From contig JASFYU010000027.1 in assembly GCA_045046905.1 (NCBI GenBank), forward strand, positions 1-8,336: 8,336 nucleotides of DNA, written 5' to 3'. The DNA is from JASFYU01 sp045046905. GTDB lineage: Bacteria; Bacteroidota; Bacteroidia; Flavobacteriales; Flavobacteriaceae. The translations under genes were made by a program, and so were the position numbers. The notes under the pieces were generated by a model that saw only the letters and a program-made list of their open reading frames with translations, ran no database searches and had not been told where the DNA came from. Of the stretch, positions 1 through 6,591 are shown piece after piece (position 1 is the first letter of the stretch; each line of letters begins with the position of its first letter).

Positions 1-450
1 GCTTTTGGAGATTTGACCGGAGTACCAGCAGACCTTGCCGATGGAGATGATGATACCACCTATGCCGCAGGAACAGGACTTGACTTGGCCGGAACAACTT
101 TTAGCGTAGACAATACAGATATTGCTCCAGAGTGGGCCAATATTACAGGTGTACCCGCAAACCTAGATACCGACTCGACTGATGATTTTAGCGGTGCCTT
201 CGGAGATTTAACCGGAGTGCCTGCAGACCTTGCCGATGGAGATGATGATACCACCTATGCCGCAGGAACAGGACTTGATTTAACCGGAACCACATTTAGC
301 GTAGATAATACAGATATTGCTCCAGAGTGGGCCAATATTACAGGAGTACCTGCAAACCTAGATACCGATTCAACGGATGACTTTAGTGGTGCCTTTGGAG
401 ATTTGACCGGAGTACCTGTTAATCTTGACACCGACTCAACAGATGACTTT
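1..450 (+). repeat. 195-bp tandem coding repeats (two full units plus one shortened unit)
   Basis: Units are 1-195, 196-390 and a shortened unit at 391-450. The first two differ at about 18 positions by my count, only one of which changes an amino acid (Ala to Thr in GLDL[A/T]G). Each unit carries two related sub-motifs, DLTGVPADL and NITGVPANL. The third unit starts as AFGDLTGVP and continues directly as NLDTDSTDDF, as if 44 residues between the two GVP motifs had been removed. Because the array is cut by the left edge, the total copy number is unknown. Confidence 0.95.
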
Positions 451-1077
451 AATATCACTTTTGCAGTAGCGACAGGGAATTTAACTATAACCGACTCCAA
501 TGGGTCATTGTCGGTACCTTTGACAAGTCTCGATTCTGAACTAACTCAAGTCGTTACTACAGGACACACCATTGCAACACATACAAGCGTTAGTGGAACT
601 TTGACCAACATATTGGAAACCACAACAACATTGTCTCAAAACACCTCAACAGGAGTAATTACTTATACTAATGAGAATAGCGCTACTCAAACCGCAAATA
701 CGGTAGGTGTAGAGACAAACAATGATATTTCTGTGGGTACCAATGGTGGTGCTCTTTATGTGAGTCCAATCAAGGCTTTTGGAAAAATCGGTTCTAGTGG
801 AAGTGTCACAAGAGCTACTTCTGGTATAACTGTTACTAAACTATCTGGAAATGGTCATTACAGGGTAAATCTTCCTTCAGGAATGGTTTCTGACGACAAT
901 TATATCATACAACTTACTCAACCAGGAAGAGGAGGAGCCGGTAATGATGATCCCGGTATTTCGTATTCAAATCAAACTTTAACTGGTTTTGACGTTATTA
1001 TTGGTGATAATGACAATGGCGGCACGGATAGGAGTCGTTTTAACTCTGATTTTATGTTTACCGTATTGGACTTATAA
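1..1077 (+). CDS. Repeat-containing secreted or surface protein, 3' part (5' end outside window)
   Basis: The reading frame is open from base 1, so this is the C-terminal 358 residues of a longer protein; no start or signal peptide is visible. It begins with two near-identical 65-residue units (AFGDLTGVPADL, then a DGDDDTTY acidic patch, GTGLDL, APEWANITGVPANL, DTDSTDDF) and a short third unit. A Thr/Ser/Asn-rich linker of about 120 residues follows. The last ~75 residues form a beta-rich domain from GNGHYRVNLPSG to FMFTVLDL, with a 'SDDNYIIQL...GFDVII' pattern familiar from C-terminal domains of Bacteroidota tail-fibre-like proteins. The acidic repeats could bind calcium, but that is inference. 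It lies 8 bp before the next gene and looks like the large first member of the surface-protein operon. I recognise the repeat style as common in marine Flavobacteriia but cannot assign a precise function. No T9SS sorting domain is visible at its end. Confidence 0.85.
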   Translation, partial: AFGDLTGVPADLADGDDDTTYAAGTGLDLAGTTFSVDNTDIAPEWANITGVPANLDTDSTDDFSGAFGDLTGVPADLADGDDDTTYAAGTGLDLTGTTFSVDNTDIAPEWANITGVPANLDTDSTDDFSGAFGDLTGVPVNLDTDSTDDFNITFAVATGNLTITDSNGSLSVPLTSLDSELTQVVTTGHTIATHTSVSGTLTNILETTTTLSQNTSTGVITYTNENSATQTANTVGVETNNDISVGTNGGALYVSPIKAFGKIGSSGSVTRATSGITVTKLSGNGHYRVNLPSGMVSDDNYIIQLTQPGRGGAGNDDPGISYSNQTLTGFDVIIGDNDNGGTDRSRFNSDFMFTVLDL

Positions 1078-1085
1078 GTGAAATC

Positions 1086-2246
1086 ATGAGAAAAAACAAT
1101 TTTTTACTGCTACTAACCGCTGTGGTTATCTGCATAGCCAAAGCTACATCTCAGGTTCCAATTGCAGAAGAACTTGTAGGCATACATACGGTTACCACAT
1201 CTCAAATTACTGGCCCTATCACAGGAACATTTCTATTTAATTCAGACATCAACAGCATCTATGGATATAATGGATCAGATTGGGAAAGTGTAAAACCACA
1301 GGGCGATGAAACTAAAATAATTGCTACTGATAATGTAAGCATTACGGGTTCAGGCACTACGGCAGACCCCTATATAGTTCGTTCCATAAAACCCACTTTA
1401 ATTAAAAACAATGATGGTACATACACCTTTTCAAATGGTGTTGACCCTGATGTTATTATTGCGAGTAGTGGTGGTGGAAATGTACCTCTTGTAACACAGT
1501 CGAATGCAAATGGTAGTTGCAACAATGAATTCCAAACTAATAAGACTAGAGATGTTATTATTCAGGGAGATTATTTTGATGGAGGCTCCGTGGTAACCAT
1601 CCCTGGCCAAATTATAAATTCGATAACAATAAACAGCACAACTCAAATTACAACCAATATCACTGCCGGAAATTCTACGGTTGATTTTGACATACAAGTA
1701 ACTACGAATGTAGGCACAGGAACCTTATCAAATGGCTTTGGTATAAAAGGTACATTAACAACACATGCCTATTCCAATGGAGAAATTACAATTACCCGTC
1801 AAATGTCGTATTCATCAGGAACGCTACAAAGAACAGCTGAATCAGGCTGGAACACGCAAGGCTATTCTACGCTTTATGGAATACCTGCTAGCAAAGAGGG
1901 GTATCTCAATTTTACCTCTGGCCCCAACAATAGGTACCGAATGATAGGGCTAGATAACAATCCGGCTCCAGGAATATCCTATTCTACTATTGATTATGCC
2001 TTTTACCTCGCTGCGAACTCCCAGGTGTATATTTATGAAAATGGGAGCGGCAAAGGAAGTAAATCCACCTATGTTTCCGGAGATAAATTTGAAATTAATA
2101 TAGATTGTGATGGTAAGGTGACCTACCTCAAGAACAGAGCTGTACTATACACCTCTACAACAAAAGCAACAAACACATTATATTTTGATTCTTGTTTTTA
2201 TAATTCTCCTAACAACGGCATCTCTAATATATCAATTACCTATTAA
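1086..2246 (+). CDS. Secreted modular protein: paralogue module, IPT/TIG-like segment, lectin-like C-terminal domain
   Basis: This 386-residue protein starts with a signal peptide (about residues 1-22, cleavage probably before QVPIAEEL). Residues ~30-100 are the module shared with its downstream paralogues: TVTTSQITGPITGTFLFN, then YNGSDW (Trp66), then GDETKII and GSGTTADPYIV. Residues ~153-222 (DVIIQGDYFDGGSVVTI onward) look like an IPT/TIG-type immunoglobulin-like fold. Residues ~235-386 resemble a concanavalin-like carbohydrate-binding domain, with RYRMIGLD, STIDYAFYL, VYIYENG, YVSGDKFEI and VTYLKN; this pattern occurs in secreted and Rhs-type proteins of Bacteroidota. It sits 8 bp after the repeat-protein gene and 5 bp before the next paralogue, so it is likely co-transcribed. 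I infer a glycan- or surface-binding role. No T9SS sorting domain is visible. Domain names come from remembered patterns, not a search. The start is the only ATG giving a signal peptide. Confidence 0.88.
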   Translation: MRKNNFLLLLTAVVICIAKATSQVPIAEELVGIHTVTTSQITGPITGTFLFNSDINSIYGYNGSDWESVKPQGDETKIIATDNVSITGSGTTADPYIVRSIKPTLIKNNDGTYTFSNGVDPDVIIASSGGGNVPLVTQSNANGSCNNEFQTNKTRDVIIQGDYFDGGSVVTIPGQIINSITINSTTQITTNITAGNSTVDFDIQVTTNVGTGTLSNGFGIKGTLTTHAYSNGEITITRQMSYSSGTLQRTAESGWNTQGYSTLYGIPASKEGYLNFTSGPNNRYRMIGLDNNPAPGISYSTIDYAFYLAANSQVYIYENGSGKGSKSTYVSGDKFEINIDCDGKVTYLKNRAVLYTSTTKATNTLYFDSCFYNSPNNGISNISITY

Positions 2247-2251
2247 ATATT

Positions 2252-3448
2252 ATGAAGAAACGTTCTATCCATATTATCATTTCTTTTAGTACAGCACTGC
2301 TATTTATGTGTGCTTCACTAAAGGCTCAAATTGATGGCAATCTATTATTAGGTCTTAACAATGTTTCTACAACAGATATGAATGCTATATCAAATCCTAT
2401 TCAAGGATCATTATTATATAACACAAGCGAGAAAAGCGTATTTCAATATAACGGAAGTACTTGGGAAGCCGTTGGTAAAGCACCAAATTCCTGGTCTAAG
2501 ACAGGAAATACAGGGACATCATCCTCAACAAACTTTATTGGCACAACTGATGCACAAGATTTTGTTTTACGCTCCAATAACATAGAAAAACTCAGATTGG
2601 TTCAAGATCGTAGACAAATCTTAATAAATCAGGCAAGCTCCTACAATAATCATCCACTAGTGATTAAAGCGAATGGGGTTGACATAATGGCTTTTCAAAA
2701 TAATTCAGGCACAACAAAATGGCATTGGAACATACTTGGTAATGGTCTGAATTTTGTAGAAACTGGAGTCTCAGATTATAGATTATTTCTTAAATATGGA
2801 GGGGGAGTCGGAATAAACACCAATAATCCTACAGAACAATTAGATGTAAACGGCAGGCTTAGGCTAAGAGATATTCCTATAGGTACAGACAGTGACAAAC
2901 TACTTTCTACAGACACAAACGGAAACATAAAAAAAATAGACCAACCCTTAAAAAATAAATCTTATGTGCAAGTTTACAAGACTAATAGATCCTTTGGAAG
3001 TGGAAATGCAATAGTATTAAATCTATTTCCCCAAGTCACTATTCAAGCCGGTAAAAAGGTGAAAATAGACCTTTACGTTCCCACACGTGATACTACAAAT
3101 AGTTGGGGAGGACTTTATGTAAATATAAATGTAAAAGTAAATGGCACTTGGTATAATTTGGGCAATACAGGCTATGATGGTGGTGTTATGAACAACAGTG
3201 CTACTTCGATACATGCGTTAAATCATGAAATGCTGTTAGACTTTATTACCAACCTCAGCCTACCAGTAGACCAGTCCTATACCCTACAGTTTGAATTAAC
3301 GGCCAGATCATATAACGGCACCACTTATGTGAATCAAAGCCATGATATTAATAAAACAGGAAATAATTTAGGTTCGAGAGGCGCACTGCAAACTTGGGCG
3401 TCAAATCAAAATTACTGCCATATTATAATTGTAGAAACAGATATTTAA
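2252..3448 (+). CDS. Secreted tail-fibre-like protein with shared paralogue module
   Basis: This 398-residue protein has a signal peptide (1-25, cleavage likely at LKA|QIDG). Residues ~34-75 are the first half of the shared module (NVSTTDMNAISNPIQGSLLYN, then YNGSTW with Trp71). Residues ~80-116 read WSKTGNTGTSSSTNFIG, GTTDAQDFVLRSNN and EKLRL, and residues ~184-205 read GGVGINTNNPTEQLDVNG. This order is the hallmark of flavobacterial tail-fibre-like proteins. Residues ~236-398 form a beta-rich C-terminal domain with VKIDLYVPTRD, SWGGLYVNINV, GTWYNLGNTGYDGGV and LQFELTARSY, probably a jelly-roll-like tip. The gene lies 5 bp after its paralogue. It is probably a structural or adhesive surface protein; binding partner unknown. 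Unlike its paralogues it lacks the second module half (GxETKII...DPYI). No catalytic motif and no T9SS sorting signal were found. Confidence 0.88.
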   Translation: MKKRSIHIIISFSTALLFMCASLKAQIDGNLLLGLNNVSTTDMNAISNPIQGSLLYNTSEKSVFQYNGSTWEAVGKAPNSWSKTGNTGTSSSTNFIGTTDAQDFVLRSNNIEKLRLVQDRRQILINQASSYNNHPLVIKANGVDIMAFQNNSGTTKWHWNILGNGLNFVETGVSDYRLFLKYGGGVGINTNNPTEQLDVNGRLRLRDIPIGTDSDKLLSTDTNGNIKKIDQPLKNKSYVQVYKTNRSFGSGNAIVLNLFPQVTIQAGKKVKIDLYVPTRDTTNSWGGLYVNINVKVNGTWYNLGNTGYDGGVMNNSATSIHALNHEMLLDFITNLSLPVDQSYTLQFELTARSYNGTTYVNQSHDINKTGNNLGSRGALQTWASNQNYCHIIIVETDI

Positions 3449-3467
3449 GGTGAAAATTAGAGTGCTA

Positions 3468-3745
3468 ATGATACATAAGCTAAAAATAACGGTACTTCTT
3501 TTTTTCCTCTTGCTTTGAAAATATATACTGCCAAACACAGTGTATCTAATAGTGAAATGAATGGCATAACAGACCCTTTCAAGGGTAGTTTACTATACAA
3601 TATCGATAAAAAATTAATATACTTTTACGCTGGAACGCTATGGAAAAAATTAAAATCCGATGGTCATGAAACAAAAATTATAGCAGGAAGCAATTTAATA
3701 ATCAGCGGAAATGGAACCGATTAATCGCCCTATACTATTGAATAA
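3468..3745 (+). pseudogene. Decayed paralogue of the surface-protein module (frameshift plus in-frame stop)
   Basis: An ATG at 3468 opens a signal-peptide-like stretch (MIHKLKITVLLFFLLL) that stops at TGA 3516-3518. In the -1 frame the sequence continues as FPLALKIYTAKHSVSN and then a clear copy of the shared module: SEMNGITDPFKGSLLYN, AGTLWKK, GHETKII and SGNGTD. A TAA at 3722-3724 then interrupts it, after which the same frame still reads SPYTIE, matching the DPYIV of the paralogues, and ends at TAA 3743-3745. That last stop shares its A with the ATG of the next gene. The frame break lies in or near a run of seven T (3499-3505). The relic lacks the residues between signal peptide and module and any C-terminal domain. 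Alternatives are a sequencing error in the T run or ribosomal slippage, but the second stop favours decay. The open part of the body (3515-3724) could still yield a 69-residue product from a TTG codon, which I consider unlikely. Confidence 0.75.
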
Positions 3746-4350
3746 TGAATAAATTAACTCTACCTCCTTTATCGATTACTTTTTTCATCTTGGTAATATA
3801 CCAGATAAGCGCTCAAGTACCTGAAAATGATGAGTTAGTGGCACTACATATTGTCAGTACTTCTGAAATGAATACGATTATATCGCCGATACAAGGCTCC
3901 TTGATTTTCAATTCGGATGATAATGAGGTATATCAATTTAACGGAACGCTGCGGGATAGGATTTCAAGTACCGGAAATGAAATAATAATTATTGAAGGCG
4001 ATGATATAGCCATTACCGATATGAGTACAACACTGGACCCTTATATCATTAATTACAGCCCCACCACACCTACTATTGACCAACCCGTTACTGATTGTTC
4101 TGGGGGTGCGCAGGCCACTTCTGGCATCAATTTAAACTCAACAACAAACGGTATTTATTGTATCGATGACACCGATACAGGGCCAAACTCTCCATATTTA
4201 ACCTATTGTGATATGAATACCGATGGGGACGGTTGGGCCAGAATTGTACGAACAACAAGCAACAACTACCATATCGGTAATGGGTACAGTCAGGTGGGTG
4301 TAGGATACAAAGGTAATAACGCTGGAACATATGAAATTTTCGTCAAATAA
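3745..4350 (+). CDS. Short secreted protein: paralogue module plus fibrinogen-like segment
   Basis: This 201-residue protein starts with a signal peptide (1-23, cleavage likely at ISA|QVPEN). Residues ~30-104 are the shared module (LHIVSTSEMNTIISPIQGSL, FNGTL, then GNEIIII and TTLDPYII). The conserved Trp of the NG-x-x-W motif is Arg70 here (CGG, one base from TGG). Residues ~118-172 resemble the start of a fibrinogen-like domain: Cys118, TNGIYCID (Cys139), then LTYCDMNTDGDGWARI (Cys155), corresponding to the family's YCDM-x-T-D-G-G-G-W motif. The protein ends about 45 residues later, far shorter than a full fibrinogen C-terminal domain of roughly 200 residues, so only the first subdomain is present. 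The start codon overlaps the relic's final stop (TAATG), which suggests translational coupling before that gene decayed. Fibrinogen-like domains commonly bind glycans or other surface ligands; whether this short form does is unknown. Confidence 0.8.
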   Translation: MNKLTLPPLSITFFILVIYQISAQVPENDELVALHIVSTSEMNTIISPIQGSLIFNSDDNEVYQFNGTLRDRISSTGNEIIIIEGDDIAITDMSTTLDPYIINYSPTTPTIDQPVTDCSGGAQATSGINLNSTTNGIYCIDDTDTGPNSPYLTYCDMNTDGDGWARIVRTTSNNYHIGNGYSQVGVGYKGNNAGTYEIFVK

Positions 4351-4361
4351 AAACAATAATC

Positions 4362-5531
4362 ATGAATAGTAGGTTACGCTTATTTTTATTGATTATACAT
4401 ACAGCAGTTGTGGCCCAAGAGGCCGTTCATAACTTTGGAAACCTCCAAATGCACAGCGGTGTATCAGTAGGTTTTCATATGGATCTAATCAATGACGGCT
4501 CCTTTGACCAAAATTTAGGTCTGGCAGGCTTCTACGGAGAAAATACCTCGATTAAAATTTCGGGCGCGTTCAGTCCAATATTTTATGATACCGAAATAGT
4601 AGTAGACAAAGGCCTATTCCTCGATACATCAATCGGAGTTTTAAACAATAGCAATTTAATTTCAGGCGATATCATTACCCCAAGAAACCATACCTCCGTT
4701 TTTACCAATTTTATAAATGACGCCTTTTATGTTGGTGAAAATGATGTTTCACTGGTAGACGGTTATGCCGCCATGACCAATAAACATACATTCACGTTTC
4801 CTGTTGGTGATAATCATAGGTTACGGCCCTTGAGCATCAACTCGACAGCAATAAGCCCCTTTGTAAAATGCGCGTATTTCTATGAAAACCCGAACACCAT
4901 ATCAATAAACGGAAAAAACTACCAAATAAATAAAAAAACTTCAAAATATCTTACGGTCAGCGCAATGGAATTTTGGCATTTACAGGGCGATGTTCCCTCA
5001 TCGATAACCCTAAGCTGGGATGAATGGAGCAATATCGGTGTTTTCGCCAAATACATAAGCGATATTAAAGTTGTAGGCTGGCACAAAGAACAAAAAAAAT
5101 GGATCAATTTGGGTAATGTCAATGTTCAAGGCGAAATGACTTTTGGATCGGTTACTTCAGAAGTATTTGTACCCAATGAATACGAAATCATCACTCTTGG
5201 CGGTAATGACGACAAACTAGAGGCGTATTCGACTATTGAACTTGACAACTACTTCATGACACCCAATGGCGATGGTCGAAATGATTTCTTAGTTCTTGAG
5301 GGAATTGAAAAATCACCAAATAATTCTATTCAAATTTTTAATCGGTATGGTGTTTTAGTCTACTCAAAAACAAATTATCAAAACGAATTTAAAGGAATCT
5401 CAAATAAAAGCTCGGTAATTGATAAGGGTTCGGGTCTGGCGTCTGGAATATATTTTTATATCCTTACCATGAATGACCTTAGACTAAAGCATCAGGGGTA
5501 TTTATATATATCTTCTAACCAAAAGAATTAG
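4362..5531 (+). CDS. Secreted protein with T9SS type B (gliding-motility-associated) C-terminal sorting domain
   Basis: This 389-residue protein has a signal peptide (1-18, cleavage at VVA|QEAVHNF). The body (~20-285) is a beta-rich region of unknown fold, including FGNLQMHSGV, SVFTNFINDAFYVGEND, FTFPVGDNHRLRPLSI and FWHLQGDVPSSITLSWDEW. The last ~95 residues are the type B sorting domain, with YFMTPNGDGRNDFLVLEGIE, SIQIFNRYGVLVY, a YQNEFKG segment, LASGIYFYIL and HQGYLYI. In Bacteroidota this domain sends proteins through the type IX secretion system to the cell surface, often with help from a SprF/PorP-family partner; none is seen in the window. It is the last gene of the run, 11 bp after its neighbour. 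It lacks the shared N-terminal module. It is the only member here with a recognised surface-export signal, so it may be the surface-exposed or anchoring component of the locus; that is inference. Confidence 0.9.
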   Translation: MNSRLRLFLLIIHTAVVAQEAVHNFGNLQMHSGVSVGFHMDLINDGSFDQNLGLAGFYGENTSIKISGAFSPIFYDTEIVVDKGLFLDTSIGVLNNSNLISGDIITPRNHTSVFTNFINDAFYVGENDVSLVDGYAAMTNKHTFTFPVGDNHRLRPLSINSTAISPFVKCAYFYENPNTISINGKNYQINKKTSKYLTVSAMEFWHLQGDVPSSITLSWDEWSNIGVFAKYISDIKVVGWHKEQKKWINLGNVNVQGEMTFGSVTSEVFVPNEYEIITLGGNDDKLEAYSTIELDNYFMTPNGDGRNDFLVLEGIEKSPNNSIQIFNRYGVLVYSKTNYQNEFKGISNKSSVIDKGSGLASGIYFYILTMNDLRLKHQGYLYISSNQKN

Positions 5532-5594
5532 ACCCCTCATGACATTTTATCTCTTCAAACTACCATCACTACAGTTCTAAAATACTTAGGACTA

Positions 5595-5614
5595 AAAATT
5601 AATTGATTAATTTT
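5595..5614 (+). terminator. Weak AT-only inverted repeat after the surface-protein operon
   Basis: AAAATTAAT (5595-5603) is mirrored by ATTAATTTT (5606-5614) 64 bases after the stop of the T9SS-domain gene. The stem has no G or C pairs and the perfect arms leave only two bases between them, so the practical hairpin is weak. It could help end transcription, but chance is plausible in such AT-rich DNA. Apart from this and the TAnnTTTG element at 5763, the 285-bp spacer shows nothing I can name. Confidence 0.25.
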
Positions 5615-5762
5615 AATGTGATTAAACCTTCTAGAGGCTTAATTTTGTATTTATTTAAAATAGCATATCTGTTTCTAAAACGGCGATGACATACAGCAAC
5701 TAAGTTCATTGGTGTTTTAAAATGATTGCTTGGCTTAATCGTCTATTAAAAACTATTAACGG

Positions 5763-5770
5763 TATTTTTG
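5763..5770 (+). promoter_or_regulatory. Putative Bacteroidota -7 promoter element (TATTTTTG)
   Basis: TATTTTTG matches the Bacteroidota primary-sigma -7 consensus TAnnTTTG. A start site a few bases downstream would give the carboxypeptidase gene at 5817 a 5' leader of about 40 bases. No good TTG-type -33 element is visible at the expected spacing, so this is only a candidate. Confidence 0.4.
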
Positions 5771-5816
5771 ATATAGCGTATTCGATAAGTAACAACGCAA
5801 ATAAAACTACATAAAC

Positions 5817-6551
5817 ATGAAGAGAAGATCGTTTATTAAAAAAAGTAGTGTTTCGGGTCTTGCACTTGGTATTATGCCTTGTTTTTCTTTTTCCGAAACA
5901 ACTGAATATTCAACTCTTGAGCTTATGGGAAAAGAGGATATTAAACTTTATGGCAAGGGAATCAACCTAAGAAAAGAGGCCCATGATGCTTTCTTGAAAA
6001 TGAAAAAAGCGGCATATAGTGATGGTATCGATATTAAAATAGTTTCAAGCTATCGAAATTTCGAACGTCAGGAACTCATTTGGGATAGAAAATATCAAAA
6101 GTACACCGAAGAAGACGGCCTCATGCCCTTGGAGGCAATAGACAAAATCATAGAATATTCGACTATTCCAGGCACCAGCAGACATCATTGGGGTACAGAC
6201 ATTGATATCATAGACGGATATCGCAAAACAGAAGGCAGTGTTCTTATGCCCTCAAAGTTCGAAGCTGGCGGTCCTTTTGAGGATTTAAAAAAATGGATGG
6301 ACGAAAACTCCAAGAAACATAACTTTCATCTGGTGTATACAAATGAACCCAAAAGAAGAGGCTTCAAATACGAGCCTTGGCATTATACTTATGCCCCTAT
6401 ATCGATTCCTATGCTGACCGCATATAGAAGAAAGAATATTCTGATATTGTTGCAACAAGAGACTTTTTTGGGTTGCGAACACTTTACTAACGGGTTTATC
6501 AAGACCTACATCCGTAACAACATTTTAGATATAAACAGGGCACTTATCTAA
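5817..6551 (+). CDS. Tat-exported M15 family D-alanyl-D-alanine carboxypeptidase (VanY-like)
   Basis: This 244-residue enzyme is expected to trim the terminal D-Ala from peptidoglycan stem peptides in the periplasm. The M15 zinc site is complete. SSYRNFERQ (residues 77-85) is the substrate-binding Arg/Gln segment; SRHHWGTDID (121-130) gives ligands His123 and Asp130; EPWHY (186-190) gives the catalytic Glu186 and third ligand His189. The N terminus, KRRSFIKKS followed by a hydrophobic stretch (SGLALGIMP), fits a twin-arginine (Tat) signal, pointing to export of a folded, metal-loaded enzyme. Cys22 follows IMP, which is not a proper lipobox, so I do not call a lipoprotein. Length is normal for the family. 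The gene has its own candidate promoter at 5763 and is followed after 40 bp by an M48 protease gene, probably in the same transcript. No vancomycin-resistance genes (vanH, vanA or vanX type) are nearby, so ordinary cell-wall remodelling is the better reading. Confidence 0.92.
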   Translation: MKRRSFIKKSSVSGLALGIMPCFSFSETTEYSTLELMGKEDIKLYGKGINLRKEAHDAFLKMKKAAYSDGIDIKIVSSYRNFERQELIWDRKYQKYTEEDGLMPLEAIDKIIEYSTIPGTSRHHWGTDIDIIDGYRKTEGSVLMPSKFEAGGPFEDLKKWMDENSKKHNFHLVYTNEPKRRGFKYEPWHYTYAPISIPMLTAYRRKNILILLQQETFLGCEHFTNGFIKTYIRNNILDINRALI

Positions 6552-6591
6552 GCCTTTTGTATCTTAAAACCTAGAAAGAACACTAACAGTC

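Noticed and set aside
60..500. Long minus-strand open frames across the repeat array
   Set aside because: They mirror the plus-strand repeats and arise from codon periodicity. The plus frame has a coherent repeat protein and matches the operon direction.
3500..3506. Programmed -1 ribosomal frameshift at T_TTT_TTC to express the relic
   Set aside because: The frameshifted product would still hit TAA at 3722 and lacks any C-terminal domain; I see no clear downstream stimulatory hairpin. Decay is the simpler explanation.
1..5531. Integrated prophage or contractile injection system suggested by tail-fibre-like domains
   Set aside because: No capsid, portal, terminase, sheath, baseplate or integrase gene is present, and the intact genes whose starts are visible encode signal peptides, which fits secreted surface proteins better.
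5722..5814. A 30-codon open frame (MIAWLNRLLKTINGIFDI...) ending 2 bases before the carboxypeptidase ATG, possible leader peptide
   Set aside because: It overlaps the candidate -7 element at 5763, so the likely transcript would not contain its start. Such a short frame is expected by chance in AT-rich DNA.
5817..6551. VanY-like gene as part of a vancomycin-resistance cluster
   Set aside because: No ligase, dehydrogenase, VanX or two-component regulator genes are nearby. M15 carboxypeptidases are common housekeeping cell-wall enzymes.
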